36,910 bases of DNA from Pseudomonas salomonii (GTDB lineage: Bacteria > Pseudomonadota > Gammaproteobacteria > Pseudomonadales > Pseudomonadaceae): positions 1 to 36,910 of the forward strand of contig NZ_FNOX01000024.1 in assembly GCF_900107155.1 (NCBI RefSeq), read 5' to 3'. Position numbers and translations under genes: made by a program. Each line of letters opens with the position of its first letter. Positions within the stretch are counted from its first letter, which is position 1. Positions 24,203-32,800 of this stretch are shown here, piece after piece. The notes beneath the pieces were generated by a model, which saw only the letters and a list, made by a program, of their open reading frames with translations, searched no databases and was not told the DNA's origin.

Positions 24203-25816
24203 GTGCGACGGTCTGTGGTAGAGCAAGACGACAAAGTGGGCGCGTTTCCCACAGCCAATCGCCTCTGGGCCGCCTGGGAAGGCGCCGGCTGGCTGAGCCG
24301 GTTATGGTGGGTGCCGATTCTGGCGCTGGCCATGGCCGTGCGTTTCTATGGCCTGACGGCTTCGGCGATCTGGGGCGACGAAGGCTCAAGCCTGTTGCTC
24401 AGCGAATACGCCATGGACGACCTGTGGTTTCACGCGGCCCATGATGTGCATCCGCCGCTGTACTTCTTCATGCTGCGCGGCTGGATCGGGCTGTTTGGCG
24501 ACGGCATCTGGTCGATTCGCGGCATGAGTGCCCTGCCAGGTGTGTTGGCGGTGGGCCTTGGCATCTCACTCACGCGGCAACTGTCCACGCGGCGCGCTGC
24601 GGTGCTGGCGGGCATGCTGCTGGCGCTGTACCCAACGGCCGTGCGCTACAGCCAGGAAGTGCGCATGTATTCGCTGCTGGCCGTATGGCTGCTGGGCGCC
24701 ACGCTGGCGCTGGTGTACTGGGTGCGTCAGCCTGAGCGCACGCGTTACCTGGCGGCCTATGTGCTGTTGATGGCGGCCGGTTTCTACACCCATTACTTCA
24801 CCGCCCTGTGTGTGCTGGTGCATTGGGTGTGGCTGGGGGTGTTGTGGCCTTCTCAAGCGCGTGGCCAGCGACTGCTCCTGCGCCCGTCGTGGTGGTGCGC
24901 CAATGTGTTGATAGTGGCGCTGTACCTGCCTTGGTTGCCGAACCTGCTGGATCTGGTCCGCCACGTCGAGCAGCTCAAGGTCGGGGGTGATATCGGCTGG
25001 GAAGACCCGGTTTCGCTGATGTCCGTGCCGTCTATGATCTGGCAGTTCGTGCTCCAGGATGAAGGCATCGGTTTCTGGCAGCCGCTGTTCTGGCTGTTCC
25101 CCTCGCTCTTGATCGCCGTGGTGGGCATCACCACCTGGCGCGACCGCGAGCGTTATCGCCCGGCGTGCCTGCTGGCGTTGTTCTTTGTGCTGCCGCTGCT
25201 GCTGGTGTACGGCGTTTCGTTTATCTCACCGGTGTTTATCGAACGCTACCTCACGGTCTACGCGTTGGGCCTGCCGATTCTGCTGGCGCTGGCCATCGAC
25301 CGCCTGCCGGCGCGCCTGGCGTGGCTCGGCGCGGCGTTGTTCGTGTTGTTCGCTGGGGTGGAGCTTCTGGGGCTCAAGAACAATTCCACGGTGGATGTGC
25401 ATGACCAATTCAACGTGCCGGTGGAGTTCGTCAACCGTAATTACCAGGAAGACGACCGCATCGTCCTCAGCGACATGATGTGGTACCTCAGCTACGTGTA
25501 TTACGACCAGACCGACGCCCAATTGCAGCTCTACACGCCGCCTAAACCCGACGGCACCTCGACTCGGCCGAATGCCTATGGCTTTGGCACCTTGGTGGAT
25601 CAGGACGGCGGGCGCATTTACCTCGACCGGCTATCGGCCATACCTGCCGATACGCACCGTGTGTGGTTGATCAGCAGCACCGAGCCGCCGGATGATTTTG
25701 CGCCGATTCCTGAAGACTGGCGCGAGCTTTTGCGCCAGGACGGCGGTGGCGCTCGGGCGCGGCTGTTCGTGTTGTGCCGTGGGCCAGAGCCCTCGCAACC
25801 AGAGGGTTGTCGTTAA
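24203..25816 (+). CDS. GT39/ArnT-like polytopic glycosyltransferase
   Basis: The 537-residue inner membrane protein has about ten or more hydrophobic helices and a soluble C-terminus (about 390-537). The first periplasmic loop has the acidic D59-E60 of GT-C enzymes (SAIWGDEGSS), followed by HDVHPPLYF (80-88), a hallmark of the PMT/ArnT superfamily. Such enzymes move a sugar from a polyprenyl-phosphate carrier to a protein or lipid on the periplasmic face. I set the start at GTG 24203, which has AGGGG 7 bases upstream; the longer frame adds 40 residues unlike the family. Position just before a sulfotransferase and a giant secreted protein suggests that its acceptor could be that protein. A role in envelope polysaccharide is the alternative. 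Confidence 0.85.
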   Translation: MRRSVVEQDDKVGAFPTANRLWAAWEGAGWLSRLWWVPILALAMAVRFYGLTASAIWGDEGSSLLLSEYAMDDLWFHAAHDVHPPLYFFMLRGWIGLFGDGIWSIRGMSALPGVLAVGLGISLTRQLSTRRAAVLAGMLLALYPTAVRYSQEVRMYSLLAVWLLGATLALVYWVRQPERTRYLAAYVLLMAAGFYTHYFTALCVLVHWVWLGVLWPSQARGQRLLLRPSWWCANVLIVALYLPWLPNLLDLVRHVEQLKVGGDIGWEDPVSLMSVPSMIWQFVLQDEGIGFWQPLFWLFPSLLIAVVGITTWRDRERYRPACLLALFFVLPLLLVYGVSFISPVFIERYLTVYALGLPILLALAIDRLPARLAWLGAALFVLFAGVELLGLKNNSTVDVHDQFNVPVEFVNRNYQEDDRIVLSDMMWYLSYVYYDQTDAQLQLYTPPKPDGTSTRPNAYGFGTLVDQDGGRIYLDRLSAIPADTHRVWLISSTEPPDDFAPIPEDWRELLRQDGGGARARLFVLCRGPEPSQPEGCR

Positions 25817-25927
25817 GATCCAATTGGCATTAACGGAATATCCAAATACTGGCAAATGACCACTAGTCGGCACTGCATTCCTCAGCTACGCTTCGCGCAT
25901 AAATGGACTTTATCCGCCTAAGTGGTG

Positions 25928-26767
25928 ATGGGATTGCAGTATCACTTTATCTCCGGGTTGCCGCGTTCCGGCTCAACCCTGCTCTCTGCCATCCTGCTGC
26001 AGAACCCGCGTTTTCACGCCGGTATGAGCAGCCCTGTAGGCACCTTGTTCAACGGTGTGCTGGGGCAATGCAGCGCCGGCAGTGAGTTTGGTTCGGTGAT
26101 CGATCCCAATACCCGCCGCCGTTTGCTGCGCGGGTTGTTCGATTCCTACTATGCCGACAAGGCCTCTACCCCGATTGTCTTCGACACCAACCGCCAGTGG
26201 TGTGCGCGCATGCCCGCGCTGCATGACCTGTTCCCCCAAGCCAAAGTGATTGCCTGCGTGCGCAACGTCGCCTGGGTCATGGACAGCCTTGAGCGCCTGT
26301 ACCGCGCCAACCCCTTTGAGAACACTCGGCTGTTCAACGACGACGTCGAGCGCAACACCGTCTACAGCCGTGTCGAGACCCTGGGCCAGCGCAATCGCCT
26401 GGTCGGCTATGCCTGGTCGGCGCTCAAAGAGGCGTATTACGGCGAAAACGCCGACGCCATGCTGGTTGTCGACTACGAATTGCTGTCCCAGGCGCCTGAA
26501 CGGGTAATGCGACTGGTCTACGAATTTATCGGCGAGCCGTGGTTCGAGCATGACTTCGACAACCTCAGCTACGACGCGCCGGACTTCGACGAGGCCCTGG
26601 GCATGAGCGGCTTGCATCGGGTCAAACCCAAGGTCGCGCTGCAGCCGCGCCGCACCATCCTGCCGCCTGATCTCTTCGAGCAGTACGCACACATGGAATT
26701 CTGGCGCGACGGGTCTTTGAGCGCCGCCAATGTCATTCGCACCAAAGCCGACGCCGCGATCAACTGA
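25928..26767 (+). CDS. PAPS-dependent sulfotransferase family protein
   Basis: The 279-residue product has the 5'-phosphosulfate loop GLPRSGSTLL (10-19) near its N-terminus. The 3'-phosphate site is VRNVAWVMDSLERL (R112, S120). The GxPRSGST form of the loop is typical of the Sulfotransfer_3 group, which includes tyrosylprotein sulfotransferases. It lacks a signal peptide and should act in the cytoplasm, transferring sulfate from PAPS. The acceptor is unknown; a glycan precursor or the downstream secreted protein are candidates by position. ATG 25928 follows two in-frame GTG codons with no strong Shine-Dalgarno sequence, so the start may vary by two codons. An intrinsic terminator overlaps its stop codon. 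Confidence 0.9.
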   Translation: MGLQYHFISGLPRSGSTLLSAILLQNPRFHAGMSSPVGTLFNGVLGQCSAGSEFGSVIDPNTRRRLLRGLFDSYYADKASTPIVFDTNRQWCARMPALHDLFPQAKVIACVRNVAWVMDSLERLYRANPFENTRLFNDDVERNTVYSRVETLGQRNRLVGYAWSALKEAYYGENADAMLVVDYELLSQAPERVMRLVYEFIGEPWFEHDFDNLSYDAPDFDEALGMSGLHRVKPKVALQPRRTILPPDLFEQYAHMEFWRDGSLSAANVIRTKADAAIN

Positions 26768-26780
26768 TCGCGGTTTTTCT
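26754..26780 (+). terminator. Intrinsic terminator overlapping the sulfotransferase stop
   Basis: CCGCGATC-AACT-GATCGCGG (26754-26773) is a perfect 8-base GC-rich stem with a four-base loop, followed directly by TTTTTCT. The stem straddles the stop codon at 26765-26767. It is the best rho-independent terminator in the window, and it sits only 34 bases before the start of the giant secreted-protein gene. Confidence 0.85.
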
Positions 26781-26814
26781 ACGGGTAACCGCTTTCGACG
26801 CACGGGTGAGCAGC

Positions 26815-29800
26815 ATGTGGTGGAGCAAAGGGAAGGCACGTAACACAACACCAGGCGCTAAAACCCTGGCGACACCCATGATCATGTTCCTCGAACCGCG
26901 CATGCTGTTTGACGGCGCGGTCGCCGCCACCGTGGCCGATGCGGCCCAGGCCGACAGCCATGCCACCGCCGACGCGGCGGCCAAGGCGCAGACGGCCGAG
27001 CATGCCACCGCCAGCAAAGACACCCACGCACAATCCGATGCGCCCGCTACTCCGACGCCCGTTGCCGTGCCGGGCCAGACCGTGGTGTTCGTCGATGCGC
27101 GCGTCAAAGACTCCGCCGACTTGCTCAAAGGCGTCGCTCCCGGCACCCAGGTGGTGCAGCTGGACGCCAGCAAAGACGGCCTGCAACAGATCGCCGACTA
27201 CCTGGGCAGCCACCAGGGCGTGAGTTCGGTGCAGATCATCGCCCACGGTAATTCGGGCGATTTGTGGTTGGGCAGCACCTACCTGTCGGCCGATAACGTC
27301 GCAGCCCGCAGCGCGGTACTGGCGCAGATCGGCCAGGACATGAACGCCGGCGGCGATATTCTGATTTATGCCTGCAACACCGCCGAGGGCGACAAAGGCA
27401 TCAGCTTTGTCGACTCACTGGCCAGCCTGACCGGGCGCGATATTGCCGCCTCCAGCAACCGCACTGGCGCGGGCGGCGACTGGACACTTGAGGTTGCCAG
27501 CGGCTCGATCGAGAGCCATACGGCGCTGTCGTACCAGGGGATGTCGGGCTATCAGTACAGCCTGGCGACGATCACCGTGACCACCGGTGCCGACAGTGGC
27601 GCCGGTTCGTTGCGCGCGGCCCTGAGCAGTGCAGTGGCGGGCGATACCGTCACCTTCAGCACCGCAGGCATGACGGTCAACCTCAACACGCAGTTGGTGA
27701 TTTCCAAGAACCTCACCATTGAAGGCGACCTGGACCACAACGGCACGCCTGATGTAACGATCAGCGGGCAGTACAAGACTCAGGTGCTTACGGTCAATTC
27801 AGGGGTTACCGCGACCCTGGACGGCCTGGTCATTACCAAGGGGCTGATGGCGGGCAACGGCGGCAATAGTGGTAGCGGTACTACGGCGCCCGGTTTGCTG
27901 GGCGCGGGGATCAGTAACTTCGGTAACCTGACCTTGAATAACGTCAGCGTGACCGCGAATGCCGCCTCGGGCGGCGGCGGCGGTGGTGGCGTGGCCGGTG
28001 GCGATGTCGGCGGTGGGGGTGGCGGTGGTGGCGCGGTGGGCGGTGGCACCGGCGGGCATGGTGGTATTGCCAGCCTCGCAGGTGGTATCTACGCCGGCAC
28101 CGCGGGTACCGCCAACCAGGGCGGTGCCGGCGGCGGTTACCGCACCATGGGCGGTAAAGGCGGTACAAGCACCGGCGGTGCCGGCTCGACGGGCATTTAC
28201 GGCTATACCAACGGTGCGTCTGGCGGCACGGCGGCATCCGGCGCCTTGTCGATCGGCGGTGGTGGCGGCGGCTCCGGCTGGAGTGCGACCGGTGGCAAGG
28301 GCGGCGCAGCGGCTGGCGGTATCTATAACGCCAGCGGCGCCACCTTGACTGTCGTTGGCACCAGCTCGATTACCGGTAACATCGGTGCTGGCGGCGGTGG
28401 TGGCGGCGGTTCGGCGGCTGGCAGCGGCATCACGCTGAACGGCGGTGACGGTGGCCTGGGTGTCGGTGCCATCTGGAACAAAGGCACGGTATTGATCACA
28501 GCGAGCAACTTCGCGGCACTGGGCGGTTCGGCCAACACCGGTGCCAGCGGCAACGGTGGCTTTTCCACCGCCGCCACGGCCGGTAATAAACCGACAGCAG
28601 TCAACGGTCTGTACAACGACATTGGCGGTACGGCGAACACCGCCTACAACCCGGCACCGACCGCCACCATCGTGGTCGGCAGCGCCGCCCAGCACATCGG
28701 CAGCACCTCACTGGTGACCATTACCTTCAACCAGGCGGTGACCGGCTTTACCAATGCCGACCTGACCGTGGCCAACGGTACCCTGGGCCCGGTCAGTACC
28801 AGCGACGGCGGTATTACCTACACAGCGACCTTTACACCCAGCACCAACGTCACCAGCGCCACCAACCAAATCGTCCTCGACAACACCGGCGTCAACAGTG
28901 TGGCAACAGGTACGGCGGGCGCTGGCACCACCTCGTCCAACAACTACAGCGTTGACACCACGCGGCCGACCGCAACCATCGCGGTGGTTGCGCCTACGCT
29001 GAGCACCACGGTCAACTCGACAGTCAATATTACCTTCAGCGAAGCCGTGTCCGGTTTCAGCTTGACTGATATGTCGGCCACCAACGGCACCCTGAGCAAC
29101 CTGGCCACCAGCGACAATATTCACTGGACCGCCACCCTGACGCCGAACGCCGGCAACACCAGCAGTGGCAATGTGGTGACGCTGGACAACGCCCTCTATA
29201 CCGACGTTGCAACCAACGCAGGCAGCGGCACGACCACCTCCAATACCTATGGCATCGATACGCTGCGGCCGACCGCCAGTATCGTGGTGGACACTACCAC
29301 GCTGAACATCGGCGGAACCTCCCTGGTGACCATCACCTTCAGCGAGGCCGTCACCGGCCTTACCTCGGCTGATTTGACCGTTGCCAACGGCACCGTCAGT
29401 GGGCTCAGCAGCGGCGATGGCGGTGTGACCTGGACCGGCACACTCGCGGCCACCGCCGGCATCACCGACACCACCAACGTGATCACCCTGGCCAACAACG
29501 GCGTCAGCGACGCGGCCGGCAATGCGGGCACCGGCACCACCGACTCCAACAACTACGTCATCGACACGCAGCGACCGACCGCAACCATCGTGGTCGCCGA
29601 CAACGCATTGAAGCTCGGTGAGACCTCGCTGGTGACCATCACCTTCTCCGAAGCGGTCACCGGTTTCACCAACGCCGACCTGACTGTTGCCAACGGCACC
29701 TTGACCGCCGTCAGCAGCGGCAACGGTGGCATCACCTGGACCGCGACCTTCACGCCGACCAGCAACATCACCGACACCACCAACCTGATCACCCTGGATA

Positions 29801-32800
29801 ACACCGGCGTCAGCGACGGGGCCGGCAACACCGGCACCGGCAGCACCACCTCCAACAACTATGCGGTCGACACACAACGGCCAACGGCAACGATTGTGCT
29901 GGCCGACCCCGCGCTGAAAATCGGCGGTACCTCGCTGGTGACCATCACCTTCAGCGAAGCAGTCACCGGCCTCACCAACGCCGACCTGACCATCGCCAAT
30001 GGCACCTTGACCGCTGTGAGCAGCGCCGACGGCGGCGTTACCTGGACCGCGACCTTTACGCCAGACAGCAACATCACCGACAGCACCAACCTCATCACTC
30101 TGGACAACACCGGCATTGCTGACCAGGCTGGCAACGCCGGCAGCGGCACGACCGATTCCAACAATTACGCCATCGATACCCAGCGCCCGACCGCGAGCAT
30201 TATTTTGGCCGACCCGACGCTGAGCGCGGGCGAAACCTCGTTGGTGACCATTACCTTTTCCGAAGCGGTCACTGGGTTCACCAACGCCGACCTGACCATT
30301 GCCAACGGCACCTTGAGCGCGGTCAGCAGCGCCGACGGCGGCATCACCTGGACCGCGACCTTCACGCCAACGGCGAATATGCGCAGCACCACCAACATCA
30401 TCACGCTGCAGAACACCGGCGTGAGTGACTTGGCAGGTAACGGTGGTTTTGGCACATCCAACTCCGGCAACTACGTAATCGATACCAGGGCCCCGACTGC
30501 AACCATCGTGGTCGCAGACAACTCGCTGACCATCGGCGAGACCTCGCTGGTGACCATCACCTTCTCCGAAGCGGTTACCGGTTTCACCAACGCCGACCTG
30601 ACCATCGCCAATGGCACCTTATCGGCGGTGAGCAGTGCTGACGGCGGTATTACCTGGACCGCGACGCTGACACCGACCAATGCCATCACCGACACCGCCA
30701 ACCTGATCACGCTGGACAACAGCGGCGTACAAAACGGCTCGGGTAACACTGGCGTCGGCACCACCCACTCCAATAATTACGCGATCGATACCCAGCGACC
30801 CACGGCCACTATCGCGGTGGCCGACAGCGCATTGGCGATTGGCGAGACGTCACAGGTGATTATCACCTTCTCCGAGGCGGTCACTGGTTTCACCAACGCC
30901 GACCTGACCATCGCCAACGGCACCCTGAGCGCAGTGAGCAGCAGCGATGGCGGCCTTACCTGGACCGCGACCTTTACGCCGACCAGCAACGTCACCGACA
31001 GCACCAACCTGATCACCCTGGACAACACCGGCATTGCTGACCAGGCGGGCAACGCCGGCAGCGGCACCACCGACTCCAACAACTATGCAATCGACAGCCA
31101 GCGGCCCACCGCGACCATCGTGATTGCCGACCCGTCCTTGAGCGCCGGCGAAACCACCTTGGTTACGGTGACCTTCTCCGAAGCGGTGACGGGTTTCGAC
31201 AACAGCGACCTGAGCGTCGCCAACGGTATTTTGAGTGCAGTCAGCAGCAGCGATGGCGGCATCACCTGGACGGCGACCTTCACGCCGACGGTCGGCGTTC
31301 GGGACGCCACCAACCTGATCACCTTGAACAACAGTGGCGTCAGCGATATTGCCGGTAACGTCGGCACCGGCACGACCAACTCCGGCAACTACACCATCGA
31401 TACGGTGTTGCCGACCGCCAGCATCGTGGTTGCCGATAACGTCCTCAAAGCCGGCGAGACATCCCTGGTGACCATCACCTTCAGCGAAGCGGTGAGCGGT
31501 TTCACCAACGCCGACCTGACCATTGCCAACGGTACCTTGAGCGCCGTCAGCAGTAGCGATGGCGGTATCACCTGGACGGCAAGCCTCACCCCGACCAGCA
31601 ACATCACCGACAGCACCAACCTGATCACGCTGGATAACCGCGGCGTACAAAACGTTTCGGGTAATGCCGGTGCAGGTACCACCGGCTCCAACAACTACGC
31701 GATTGATACCCAGCGCCCAACCGCCACTGTCGTGGTCGCCCAACCGACGCTTGCCGTCGGCCAGTCGACTCAGGTAACGGTGACGTTCTCCGAGGCGGTC
31801 ACAGGCTTTACCAACGCGGACCTGACCATCGCCAACGGCACCTTGAGCGCGGTAAGCAGCAGCGATGGCGGTATCACCTGGACCGCAATGTTCACACCGG
31901 CTGCCGGTATCACGGCCACCCGCGACCTGATCACGTTGAATAACACCGGTGTCAACGACCTGACGGGCAACGCGGGCACGGGTACCACAGACTCCAACAC
32001 TTACAGCATCGACACCCAGCCGCCGACTGCCACCATCGTGATTGCCAACCCGCTCCTGACTGCCGGTGGCACCAGCCTCGTAACCGTGACTTTTTCGGAG
32101 CCGGTGACGGGGTTCAACAACAGTGACCTGATGGTGGGCAACGGCAGCCTCAGCACAATGACGTCCAGCGATGGCGGGCGCACCTGGACTGGGGTATTTA
32201 CACCCATCGATGGCATTCAGGCCAGCAGCAATGTCATTACGCTGAACAACTACGGTGTGAAGGATCTTGCAGGCAACGACGGTTCGGGTTGGACCAGCTC
32301 CAATACGTTCAACATCCAGACCTCACACCCTACCGCGACCCTCGAGATCTACGATACGGTCATCGGTAAGGACGAAATACAGATCGTAACGGTGCGTTTC
32401 TCCGAGGCGGTGCAGGGCTTCAACCTCAGCAGTCTGCAGGCTCCGAATGGCACTTTCAGCCAATTTACCCGTTACAGCGACACGCTTTACACCGCAGTAT
32501 TCACGCCGAATGCAAACGTGACGGCCGCCAACAATGTGATCACCCTGGACACCAGCAGCGTTCAAAACGCCGCCGGCAATAGAGGCATTGTGAACGCGGT
32601 GTCGCCGGTGTTTGCCGTCGATACGGTTATACCCACGTTTACCTGGACGCTGTCCGACAAGTTGCTGGAACCGGGCGAGACCGCCACCGTCACCGTGACC
32701 TTTTCCGAGCCAGTCACCGGCTTTGACAACCGCGCCATTCTCAATCTGCAAGCGGCCACATTGAGTCCGTTCTACAGCCTCGACGGCGGCATGACCTGGC

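Noticed and set aside
7430..26767. A sulfur link between the TauD-like cluster and the sulfotransferase
   Set aside because: They are about 16 kb apart, separated by unrelated operons and a REP hairpin, and nothing in the sequence shows shared regulation.
29247..32000. A ladder of about 101-codon minus-strand frames at 306-bp spacing
   Set aside because: The exact periodicity equals the Ig-repeat length of the sense protein; they are repeated antisense shadows, not a family of small genes.
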